NCBI GenBank assembly: GCA_030524065.1
Contig: JAUNHF010000145.1
Coordinates: 1 to 5,217, forward strand
DNA from: Deinococcus sp.
GTDB taxonomy: Bacteria; Deinococcota; Deinococci; Deinococcales; Deinococcaceae
Length of the DNA: 5,217 nt
Reading direction: 5' to 3'
In this document: positions 1-5,217 of the stretch, piece after piece
Layout: each line of letters starts with the position of its first letter
How positions within the stretch are numbered: the first letter of the stretch is position 1
Notes under the pieces: generated by a model
Told to the model about the DNA's origin: nothing
The model's database searches: none
Seen by the model: the letters and a program-made list of their open reading frames with translations, nothing else
Program-made: the position numbers and the translations under genes

Positions 1-22
1 CAGCAATACGGCTTTTCTCCGT

Positions 23-27
23 GGAGG
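23..27 (+). promoter_or_regulatory. Shine-Dalgarno for the lipoprotein gene
   Basis: GGAGG lies 4 nt before the ATG at 32. The spacing is a little short, but the motif is strong and supports this start over later in-frame codons. It is the only clear Shine-Dalgarno before a gene start in this window. The promoter must lie left of position 1. Confidence 0.75.
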
Positions 28-31
28 ATTT

Positions 32-1528
32 ATGATCAGACCCCTACCCCTGATTTCCCTGACACTGCTGGTGGTCAGCTGCGGCAACGCTCCTACCCCT
101 CCCAGCGAAGCCACAGCCCCTGGGCCCGAAGTGGTCACGGTGCTGGGCGAAAGCCCAGTGTCGCAGCGGATTGAGTTGCCGGCAGCCCAGACGCTGGCCG
201 TCTCACCTACCACCCTGCAAGCGGCCAGCCTGCCCGGCAGCGCCGCAGCTGCCCATGCTGTCCCCCGCTGGACTGGCCCCGTTCACCTCAGCTACAGCAT
301 GTATGACGCAGGGCGCGGCGCCGTGGGGCCGCAGGGCGAGCTGACTGTCACAGCGGCCGACGATACCACCGCGCGTTTTGAGGTGGCCCGCTACGCGGCG
401 AACGGTCAGCCCCTCGCCCAGCATGGGTACAGCTTGCCCGCCCCCAGCAATATTCCTGCGGGAAGCGGGCCGGCGCACCCCTACCCCCAGACTTGGGTGG
501 TGAGCACCGAAGACGCACCAGACCAAGAACTGTACGTGATGAACATCTACGGCAGCGGGCCTGGCAATACCCCAGACCCTGCGCGGGGCCCGGTGCAGGC
601 CGAATTCCGACTGCTGAACGCGGCGCTTCATCCCCGCATGACCAACGTGGACGGCCCTTACCACTTGCCGCTGCTGGTGTCGGCCAACAGCGAAGTGCGC
701 CCCGGTCAGCGGGGCATTGTGGTCGCCACTCCTCGCCCGTGGAACTTTTCCGGAAGCCAGCGGGCCCCACGGGGCACCCGAATCTACGAGCTGTCACATC
801 AAGCCTGGGACAATGTGGAAACGGATCAGCTCAACGTCTTGCTGCCCCCCAGTCAGTACGCCGACCACTACACCAGCAGCCAGATGGACACGGCGCCCGA
901 CGGCAGCGTCTATGTCGCCACCTTCACTTCTTATCAGCAAGACTGCGTGCGGGCCTGCCCCTCGGTGGCCGGAGTAACCCGGCTGCGCGGCGGCCAGGTG
1001 GAGTGGCAGAAGTTCTGGGACGCGGACGAGCCGGTGCAGCTCAGCGACGTTGCCGCCAGTGAAGCCGGCGTGGGCCTGCTGCTGACCCGTTCACAAGCTG
1101 GCGCGAATGAGGGGAGCGAGTCCCCGGCCCAGAGCAATGTGCTGCTTACGTTCAGCGCTGACGGCACCCCACTCCAGAACCTGAACATTCCCGGCGAAAC
1201 TGCCAATGTCGCCTTCCCACTGGCTTACCAGCAGCTTCAGCTCAAAGCCGACGGGCGTTTCGTGCTGGGGGCCGCGCAGGTCCTGGCAGCCGGCAACCTG
1301 AAGCAGGGCATCACCCGCAAGCAGGTGCTGGGCGGAATCTATACCCAGTTGGAAGTGCAGCACCTGCTGGGCCGGGGCGAGTACCTCTATGTGCAGGGCA
1401 AGGCCGCACCGGGCGAGCTGGCCCAGGTACAGCCGCCCGTGCCGCTGCCCACGCGGCCAAAGGCAGCCAGCTACCAGTCCGAGCAGTTCGTGCTGCCCTA
1501 CGACTTTGACCTGAATCCGCGTTGGTAA
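32..1528 (+). CDS. Putative lipoprotein of unknown function
   Basis: I do not recognise the family of this 498-residue protein. The N-terminus shows a short export signal: one arginine at residue 3, a hydrophobic stretch at about 5-15, then a lipobox Val14-Val15-Ser16-Cys17. Cleavage before Cys17 and lipidation there are expected, giving a membrane-anchored protein. A Pro/Ala/Thr-rich linker follows (about 19-80). The rest is polar and rich in Gly, Pro, Gln and Val, with predicted beta character and no membrane segment. Patterns such as APDGSVYVATF (288-298) and the stretch around SADGTPLQNL (375-384) recall strands of beta-propeller or NHL-like proteins, but I cannot count clean blades. The only other cysteines, Cys305 and Cys309, form a CxxxC pair that could be a disulfide outside the cytoplasm. 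The start is set by GGAGG at 23-27, and a strong hairpin begins 8 nt after the TAA. The function is unknown; the lipoprotein assignment is fairly sure. Confidence 0.85.
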   Translation: MIRPLPLISLTLLVVSCGNAPTPPSEATAPGPEVVTVLGESPVSQRIELPAAQTLAVSPTTLQAASLPGSAAAAHAVPRWTGPVHLSYSMYDAGRGAVGPQGELTVTAADDTTARFEVARYAANGQPLAQHGYSLPAPSNIPAGSGPAHPYPQTWVVSTEDAPDQELYVMNIYGSGPGNTPDPARGPVQAEFRLLNAALHPRMTNVDGPYHLPLLVSANSEVRPGQRGIVVATPRPWNFSGSQRAPRGTRIYELSHQAWDNVETDQLNVLLPPSQYADHYTSSQMDTAPDGSVYVATFTSYQQDCVRACPSVAGVTRLRGGQVEWQKFWDADEPVQLSDVAASEAGVGLLLTRSQAGANEGSESPAQSNVLLTFSADGTPLQNLNIPGETANVAFPLAYQQLQLKADGRFVLGAAQVLAAGNLKQGITRKQVLGGIYTQLEVQHLLGRGEYLYVQGKAAPGELAQVQPPVPLPTRPKAASYQSEQFVLPYDFDLNPRW

Positions 1529-1536
1529 AAGCCCCA

Positions 1537-1589
1537 GCCGCATTTCCCCCTTTGCCCTGGTCTGTAGCGGGCAGAGGGAGAAGTGCGGC
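1537..1589 (+). terminator. Long hairpin after the lipoprotein gene
   Basis: Arms 1537-1557 and 1569-1589 enclose an 11-nt loop (1558-1568). As + strand RNA, 20 of 21 positions pair, including two G.U pairs (1543-1583 and 1552-1574); the only mismatch is C1547 with A1579. As - strand RNA the two G.U pairs become A.C mismatches, so the fold favours the + strand transcript. It starts 8 nt after the lipoprotein stop codon. No U-tract follows, so it may be a Rho-assisted terminator, a 3'-end stabiliser or a dispersed intergenic repeat rather than a textbook intrinsic terminator. Confidence 0.6.
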
Positions 1590-1630
1590 ACGGTACAGGC
1601 GCGGCGCAGCCCAACCGCCGCACGCAGCAA

Positions 1631-1662
1631 GCTGGCCCGAACCCCGTAGGGCTCAGGCCAGC
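1631..1662 (-). terminator. pstS terminator hairpin with UACG tetraloop
   Basis: Read on the - strand, the two 14-nt arms pair at every position with two G.U pairs. The loop is UACG closed by a C-G pair, which belongs to the very stable UNCG tetraloop class. On the + strand the same DNA has two mismatches (1638/1655 and 1641/1652) and a plain CGTA loop, so the element points with pstS. It lies 37 nt beyond the pstS stop. Only a weak run (TTGCT) follows, not a long U-tract. Confidence 0.7.
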
Positions 1663-1699
1663 ATTGGTGAAGCTGCTTTAGCTCAGGCGCAGGTCAGGC

Positions 1700-2728
1700 T
1701 CAGATGGCCTTGCCGCCGTAGGTCATGCTCTTGATGACCTTTTCCACCTTGGGCATCACGCTGGCGGGCAGCTTGGCGTAGTCCAGGCCTTCGTTGAACT
1801 TCTGGCCGGTGTGGGTCATCCACCACAGCAGGTCCTTGAGGTTCTTGGCCTGAGCCTGGGTGCGGTTGCCGTACTTCTGCTCTTTGTAGAAGATCACGTA
1901 GGTGAAGCTGGCGATGGGCCAGGCCTGAGCATTGCCCGAGTTCACGATGCTCACGCGGGTGTCGCTAGGGATCACCACGCCGGCAGCTGCGGCCGAAGCG
2001 GGGCCGTTATCGGCGGTGATCCAGTTGCCGGCTTTGTTCTTCAGCTGAGCGAAGGGCAGTTTGTTCTGCTTGGCGTAGGCCAGCTCCACGTAGCCGATGG
2101 CGCCGGGGGTGTTTTTCACAGCGCCAGCCACGCCGTCATTGCCCTTGGCGGCGCTGCCCACGGGCCACTTGACCGAGTTGCCACGGCCCACTTTGCTCTT
2201 GAAAGTGGGGTTCACGCTGCTCAGGTAGTCGGTGAACACGTAGGTGGTGCCCGAGGAGTCGGAGCGGCGCACCGGGGTGATGGGCAGGCCGGGCAGCTTG
2301 ACGCCGGGGTTCAGAGCAGCGATCTTGGGATCGTTCCAGCGCTTGATGCTGCCCAGGTAGATGCCGGCCAGGGTTTCGCCGGTCATCTTCATGCTGGTCA
2401 CGCCAGGCACGTTGAATGCGGGCACCACGGCGCCGATGGCGGTGGGCACGTGCAGCAGGGGCGCGGGAGCAGGAGCCATCATGGCGTTGGTCATGGCGTT
2501 GTCGCTGGCGCCGAAGTCCACGGTGCGGTTGATGATCTGCTTCTGGCCGGCGCCGGAGCCCACCGACTGATAGTTCACGGACACGCCGGTCTGGTTCTTG
2601 TACTCAGCGAACATCTTGGAGTACAGGGGGTTGGGGAACGAAGCGCCCGCGCCAGTGATGGTCTGTGCGGAAGCCGAAGCGCCCGCGGCAGCAATAAGGG
2701 TCAGACCCAAGGTCAGCATCTTTTTCAT
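1700..2728 (-). CDS. pstS: Periplasmic phosphate-binding protein PstS
   Basis: PstS captures inorganic phosphate outside the inner membrane and delivers it to the PstCAB ABC transporter. Residues 1-21 form a Sec signal peptide (Lys2, Lys3, a hydrophobic core, then Ala19-Ser20-Ala21, likely cut before Gln22). No lipobox cysteine is present, so the protein should be soluble in the periplasm. By comparison with E. coli PstS as I recall it, the phosphate-contacting positions are all kept: Ser30-Phe31 in GAGASFP, Ser58 in VGSG, Asp76 in DFGASD, and Arg155, Ser159, Gly160 and Thr161 in RRSDSSGTT. The motifs VKWP, GNDGVAG and GAIGYVE, and the later AWPI, also match the family. The length of 342 residues is normal. 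The ATG at 2728 has no good Shine-Dalgarno and may be leaderless (see 2735-2740). A Pho-box-like array lies upstream and a hairpin downstream. No pstC, pstA or pstB is adjacent, so it appears to be a single-gene unit. Confidence 0.96.
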   Translation of the reverse strand: MKKMLTLGLTLIAAAGASASAQTITGAGASFPNPLYSKMFAEYKNQTGVSVNYQSVGSGAGQKQIINRTVDFGASDNAMTNAMMAPAPAPLLHVPTAIGAVVPAFNVPGVTSMKMTGETLAGIYLGSIKRWNDPKIAALNPGVKLPGLPITPVRRSDSSGTTYVFTDYLSSVNPTFKSKVGRGNSVKWPVGSAAKGNDGVAGAVKNTPGAIGYVELAYAKQNKLPFAQLKNKAGNWITADNGPASAAAAGVVIPSDTRVSIVNSGNAQAWPIASFTYVIFYKEQKYGNRTQAQAKNLKDLLWWMTHTGQKFNEGLDYAKLPASVMPKVEKVIKSMTYGGKAI

Positions 2729-2734
2729 AGGTCA

Positions 2735-2740
2735 AGCCTG
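2735..2740 (-). promoter_or_regulatory. Candidate -10 of the pstS promoter
   Basis: On the - strand CAGGCT keeps the conserved A at position 2 and T at position 6 of a TATAAT-type hexamer. It begins 10 nt after the last TGAC of the repeat array and ends 6 nt before the pstS ATG. That would start transcription at or next to the A of the ATG, giving a leaderless or nearly leaderless mRNA. The hexamer is poor, as expected for an activator-dependent promoter, and the same AGG could instead be read as a weak Shine-Dalgarno 8 nt before the ATG. This is an inference from spacing. Confidence 0.4.
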
Positions 2741-2748
2741 AAGGGTGA

Positions 2749-2792
2749 TCGTCATGCTTGCGTCATGCTCATGTCAGCCCCATGTCACGTTC
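2749..2792 (-). promoter_or_regulatory. Pho-box-like array of four 11-bp direct repeats
   Basis: GTCA occurs on the + strand at 2751-2754, 2762-2765, 2773-2776 and 2784-2787 (TGAC on the - strand), each exactly 11 bp from the next. The two units nearest pstS share GTCATGCT; the two farther ones share ATGTCA. Known Pho boxes bound by PhoB/PhoP response regulators are direct repeats with an 11-bp period, and the E. coli unit is CTGTCAT plus a 4-bp spacer. Position just upstream of pstS fits phosphate-starvation control. One caution: the TGTCA sense lies on the + strand, opposite to the E. coli orientation relative to pstS, and I do not know the preferred orientation in this lineage. Confidence 0.7.
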
Positions 2793-2851
2793 ACCGGCCC
2801 GGGGCCACCGGCCAGCGTGAGCGTCGCCGCTCTGCGCGCCGCAGTGGCCTA

Positions 2852-2857
2852 TAGACT
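2852..2857 (+). promoter_or_regulatory. -10 element of the NIF3/tmk promoter, leaderless type
   Basis: TAGACT, within TATAGACT at 2850-2857, fits the TANNNT form of -10 elements. Six nucleotides (GGGCGC) separate it from the ATG at 2864, which places the expected transcription start at the A of the start codon. No Shine-Dalgarno is present in the short gap. Leaderless genes with this layout are known to be common in Deinococcus. I see no convincing -35 hexamer around 2829-2834. Confidence 0.6.
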
Positions 2858-2863
2858 GGGCGC

Positions 2864-3667
2864 ATGACTGCTTCCAACCCCAACACTGCCGCGCCCGCAC
2901 GCACCGAAGTCGGCGTGCCCCGTGACGAACTGGTCCGCTGGCTGAACGAGTATCTGGACACCGACGCCTTCCATGACGTGAGTCTCAACGGCCTGCAAGT
3001 GGAGGGCAAAGACCGCGTGACCCGGATTGCCGCCAGCGTGGACAGCAGTCTGCGCTCTATCCAGGCGGCCGCCGACGCGGGGGCTGACCTGCTGCTGGTG
3101 CACCATGGCCTGTTCTGGGGTAAGCCGCTGGCCGTGACCGGGCCACATGGCCGCCGGGTCAAGGCGGCGCTGGACGCCGGGCTGAGCCTCTACGCCTCGC
3201 ACCTGCCACTGGATTACCACCGCGAGGTGGGCAACAACGCCATGATCGCCCGCGCCCTGGGCCTGGAAGACCTGGAGGAGTTTGGAGAACACGCCGGGCG
3301 CAAATACGGCCTGGCCGGCACGCTGCCCCGCGAGCTGGACTTGCAGGACTTTGCCGACCGCATTCAGAAACTGACCGGCGAAATCTGCCTGGTGCATTCG
3401 GGCAGCCATCCGTTCGTGCACCGCATTGGCATCAGCTCGGGCGAGGGCGCGGGACTGATTCCCGAAGCTGCCCGGATGGGCCTGGACACTTTGCTGACTG
3501 GTGAGCCAGAGCACAAGTATTTTCACGACGCCTTTGAATACGGCCTGAACGCCGTGTTTGCCGGGCACTATGAAACCGAAGTGTTCGGGGTGCGCGCCCT
3601 GGCCGCCAGGATTGAAGAAGAATACGGGCTGCCCTGGCAGTTCATTCATCAGCCTACGGGCCTCTAA
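2864..3667 (+). CDS. NIF3/DUF34 family dinuclear metal-binding protein (YbgI-like)
   Basis: This 267-residue protein belongs to the NIF3 family (E. coli YbgI, often labelled GTP cyclohydrolase 1 type 2 homologue). The family forms ring-shaped oligomers with a two-metal site; its physiological substrate is not settled. All five usual metal ligands are visible: His80-His81 in LLVHHGLFW, Asp117 in SHLPLD, and His235 and Glu239 in GHYETE. Other family marks are LNGLQVEG (41-48), AASVDSS (56-62), GNNAMIARALGL (123-134) and the GEPEHKYFHDA loop (213-223). The length matches the short bacterial form without the extra inserted domain found in some homologues. Residues 1-18 look like a non-conserved tail. 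The ATG at 2864 is supported by TAGACT 6 nt upstream, indicating a leaderless mRNA. tmk begins 4 nt after the stop, so the two are probably co-transcribed. Family assignment is sure; the cellular role is not. Confidence 0.95.
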   Translation: MTASNPNTAAPARTEVGVPRDELVRWLNEYLDTDAFHDVSLNGLQVEGKDRVTRIAASVDSSLRSIQAAADAGADLLLVHHGLFWGKPLAVTGPHGRRVKAALDAGLSLYASHLPLDYHREVGNNAMIARALGLEDLEEFGEHAGRKYGLAGTLPRELDLQDFADRIQKLTGEICLVHSGSHPFVHRIGISSGEGAGLIPEAARMGLDTLLTGEPEHKYFHDAFEYGLNAVFAGHYETEVFGVRALAARIEEEYGLPWQFIHQPTGL

Positions 3668-3671
3668 GTCG

Positions 3672-4337
3672 GTGGGAAGCTGTCAATCCGTACAAGGCGG
3701 CCTACAGAGAGCCGGAAAGGGCCTTTTCATCACCTTTGAAGGGCCAGAAGGCGCCGGCAAAAGCACGCAGTTGCAGCGACTGCGGGCGCGGCTGGAGGCG
3801 GCAGGCTACCCCGCGCTCGCCACCAAAGAGCCGGGCGGCACCCCGGCGGGAGAGCAGGTGCGGGCCACTTTGCTGGACCCGGCGCTGACGCTGACGCCCC
3901 TGGCCGAATTTCTGCTTTACAGCGCCAGCCGCGCCGAACTGTGCGCTGCGGTCCTGCGCCCGGCACTGGAGCGCGGCGAAGTGGTGGTGTGCGACCGCTA
4001 CGCCGACTCGACCCTGGCCTATCAGGGGTACGGGCGCGGGCTGGACCTGGCCTTTTTGCGCCGCGTGACGGCCGAGGCCACCGGCGGCCTGACCCCGGCA
4101 CTGACCGTGTTGCTGGACCTGGACCCCGCTGCGGGGCTGGCGCGGGTCGCGGCACGCGGGCAGCCGGACCGTCTGGAACAGGCGCCGCTGGACTTTCACG
4201 CACGGATGCGCGCCGGATTTCTGGACCTGGCCGCCGCCGAGCCACAGCGCTGGCTGGTGCTGGACGCGGCGCGACCTGCAGATGAGCTGGAAGAAGACAT
4301 CTGGGCGCGGGTGCAGGAGGCGCTGGCCGTGCGCTAA
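3672..4337 (+). CDS. tmk: Thymidylate kinase (dTMP kinase)
   Basis: Tmk phosphorylates dTMP to dTDP with ATP in the cytoplasm, a required step toward dTTP for DNA synthesis. Counting from the GTG at 3672 (221 residues), the motifs run in order: P-loop GPEGAGKST at 24-32 after the strand GLFITFE; EPGGT at 53-57, which contacts dTMP; YSASRAEL at 83-90; the DRY motif at 108-110 followed by DSTLAYQG; strand VLLDLDP at 146-152; and the LID segment RGQPDRLEQ at 162-170. A P-loop without Arg plus Arg in the LID fits the bacterial (type II) class. The start is uncertain: no in-frame ATG lies between the NIF3 stop and the P-loop. GTG 3672, 4 nt past that stop, is the best choice and would depend on translational coupling because no Shine-Dalgarno precedes it. 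The in-frame ATG at 3558 would overlap NIF3 by 110 nt. ATC at 3729 follows GGAAAGG but cuts into the first strand. Function is near certain. Confidence 0.95.
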   Translation: MGSCQSVQGGLQRAGKGLFITFEGPEGAGKSTQLQRLRARLEAAGYPALATKEPGGTPAGEQVRATLLDPALTLTPLAEFLLYSASRAELCAAVLRPALERGEVVVCDRYADSTLAYQGYGRGLDLAFLRRVTAEATGGLTPALTVLLDLDPAAGLARVAARGQPDRLEQAPLDFHARMRAGFLDLAAAEPQRWLVLDAARPADELEEDIWARVQEALAVR

Positions 4338-4340
4338 AGG

Positions 4341-4356
4341 CCAAGCAGCCGCTTGG
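4341..4356. terminator. Small hairpin between convergent tmk and cyclotransferase
   Basis: CCAAGC (4341-4346) and GCTTGG (4351-4356) form a perfect 6-bp stem with a 4-nt loop, inside the 29 nt that separate the two stop codons. On the - strand it is followed by CCTTTAG, a short U-run; on the + strand nothing U-rich follows. It could be a weak shared terminator. The stem is short enough that chance is a real alternative. Confidence 0.3.
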
Positions 4357-4366
4357 ACGCCGGAAG

Positions 4367-5217
4367 CTACTCGCTCAGCCGCACCTCGAACAGCACCGGC
4401 CAGCGCTTGCCCGTCAGGAAATAGCTGCCGGTCGCGCTGTTGTAGGCGATGCCGTTCAGCACGTCGTCAGGGGTCAGCGGCTTGCCGTTTTGGGCGGCAG
4501 TCTGCGCCGCTTCATCTGCCAGGGCGGAGGCGTCCAGCCAGCCGGTGACGTGGCCGCTCTGGGGGTCAATGCGAGCAATCCGGTTTTGCATCCAGACATT
4601 GGCCCAGATGAAACCGTCTGCCCATTCCAGTTCATTGAGCTGCGTGACCGGCTGACCGCCGTCCATCACAGTCAGTTCACGGGTCACCTTGAAGGTATGG
4701 GGATCGCGGAAAAAGAGCGTGGCGCTGCCATCACTCATGATCAGTTCCTGGCCGTCGTGCGTCAGGCCCCAGCCTTCGCCCTGATAGGTGTAGGTTTCCT
4801 CCAGCTCCAAGTCCTGACTGAAGCGGTAGGCTTCGCCGGTCTGCCAGGTGATGTGGTACACCTGCCCGTTGAGGAACGTGGCGCCCTCACCGAAGGCCTG
4901 CGGGTTGGGGGTCGCGGCCTGCTGCTCGGCCTCGCCGGTCGCAGGCCACACCCAGCGCACGCCGGACTCGCCCACCTGCCCGGTGCTTTCCAGCAACCGG
5001 CCCTCCACCCACTGCAGTCCCTGGGTAAATGCGGCCGGGTCATGGGGATAGCGCTTCAGCACTTCGGCACCCAGCGTGGCGGCCTGCTGGGCCGATGCCG
5101 GCGCAGAGACGGCTTGCTCCGCTGCGGCCGACTGCGACTGCACCGGGCCTGTCTGGACGGCGGACGCTGACAGCGGGCTGGCCTGAGACGCCGTGACCTG
5201 TGGTGCGGCGGTCTGGG
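4367..5217 (-). CDS. Glutaminyl-peptide cyclotransferase, 5' end beyond the window
   Basis: This is a glutamine cyclotransferase of the plant/bacterial five-bladed beta-propeller type (Pfam Glu_cyclase_2, papaya-enzyme class), which turns an N-terminal glutamine into pyroglutamate. Counting from the GTG at 5143, the family signatures are YPHDPAAFTQGL (32-43), LLESTGQ (50-56), FGEGATF (84-90), EGWGLTHDG (123-131), MSDGSATLFFRDP (136-148), LNELEW (169-174), WANVW (180-184), LNGIAY (229-234) and TGKRWP (244-249), ending four residues after FEV. The catalytic domain is complete and of normal length. The frame stays open for 24 more codons to the right edge, with no stop, through sequence rich in Ala, Gln, Ser, Thr and Pro. 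GTG 5143 is therefore probably internal, and the real start, likely with a signal peptide or lipobox, lies past 5217. The low-complexity stretch looks like a linker of an exported or anchored enzyme. The gene converges with tmk; no functional link is evident. Confidence 0.92.
   Translation of the reverse strand, partial: QTAAPQVTASQASPLSASAVQTGPVQSQSAAAEQAVSAPASAQQAATLGAEVLKRYPHDPAAFTQGLQWVEGRLLESTGQVGESGVRWVWPATGEAEQQAATPNPQAFGEGATFLNGQVYHITWQTGEAYRFSQDLELEETYTYQGEGWGLTHDGQELIMSDGSATLFFRDPHTFKVTRELTVMDGGQPVTQLNELEWADGFIWANVWMQNRIARIDPQSGHVTGWLDASALADEAAQTAAQNGKPLTPDDVLNGIAYNSATGSYFLTGKRWPVLFEVRLSE

Noticed and set aside
493..1062. Arg/Pro-rich frame inside the lipoprotein gene
   Set aside because: Composition is typical of an off-frame reading of GC-rich coding DNA; the host frame has a Shine-Dalgarno, signal peptide and lipobox.
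1651..1704. Recurring GCTCAG hexamers (1651, 1681, 1698)
   Set aside because: Irregular spacing and one copy overlapping the pstS stop; no regular unit.
2789..2795. GTTCACC, identical to the actinobacterial PhoP-box core as I recall it
   Set aside because: It is only 6 bp from the neighbouring unit, not in the 11-bp phase, so it is not counted as a fifth repeat.
2792..2813. Direct repeat CACCGGCC (2792-2799 and 2806-2813) with a small GGCC palindrome between
   Set aside because: Short, purely GC and 14 bp apart; expected by chance in this composition and without a clear promoter role.
1811..2854. Long open frame on the + strand antisense to pstS
   Set aside because: It mirrors the GC-rich codons of pstS, is dominated by Gly, Ala, His and Val, matches no family, and would read through the pstS control region.
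2849..3649. Long - strand open frame opposite NIF3
   Set aside because: NIF3 shows all family motifs in the other strand; this frame has no recognisable domain and is a codon-bias shadow.
3558..3671. ATG at 3558 as the tmk start
   Set aside because: It would overlap the NIF3 coding region by 110 nt and add about 38 residues unlike any Tmk N-terminus.
4490..5170. + strand open frame opposite the cyclotransferase
   Set aside because: The - strand encodes a complete, motif-perfect propeller enzyme; this frame has no support.

Overview
The window is GC-rich, compactly coded bacterial DNA that looks like a Deinococcus chromosome. This is an inference from gene content, GC-rich codon use, a secreted PstS without a lipid-anchor cysteine, and start codons that sit 6 nt behind a -10 element with no Shine-Dalgarno. 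No rRNA or marker gene is present to prove it. I see no mobile element, CRISPR array, tRNA or phage gene.

Layout from left to right. (1) A + strand lipoprotein of unknown function (32-1528). (2) A 171-nt convergent gap (1529-1699) with two hairpins. The first (1537-1589) folds better as + strand RNA and the second (1631-1662) folds better as - strand RNA, so each seems to end the gene pointing at it. (3) pstS, the periplasmic phosphate-binding protein (2728-1700, - strand). (4) A 135-nt divergent control region (2729-2863). It holds four GTCA/TGAC units spaced exactly 11 bp apart, which resembles a Pho box, plus a -10-like hexamer 6 nt before each of the two start codons. (5) A + strand pair: a NIF3/DUF34 metal-binding protein (2864-3667), then thymidylate kinase (3672-4337), whose start is a GTG only 4 nt after the NIF3 stop. 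(6) A convergent glutaminyl-peptide cyclotransferase of the plant/bacterial beta-propeller type (- strand, 5217-4367). Its reading frame is still open at the right edge, through an Ala/Gln/Ser/Thr-rich linker.

How they work together: pstS is a single-gene phosphate-starvation unit, with its own putative Pho-type promoter and terminator and no pstCAB beside it. NIF3 and tmk look like a small housekeeping operon. The lipoprotein and the cyclotransferase are cell-envelope or exported proteins with no evident link to the others. Nothing here amounts to a new multi-gene system. The most informative novelty is regulatory: the phased repeats, the matched leaderless-type promoters and the strand-biased terminator pair.
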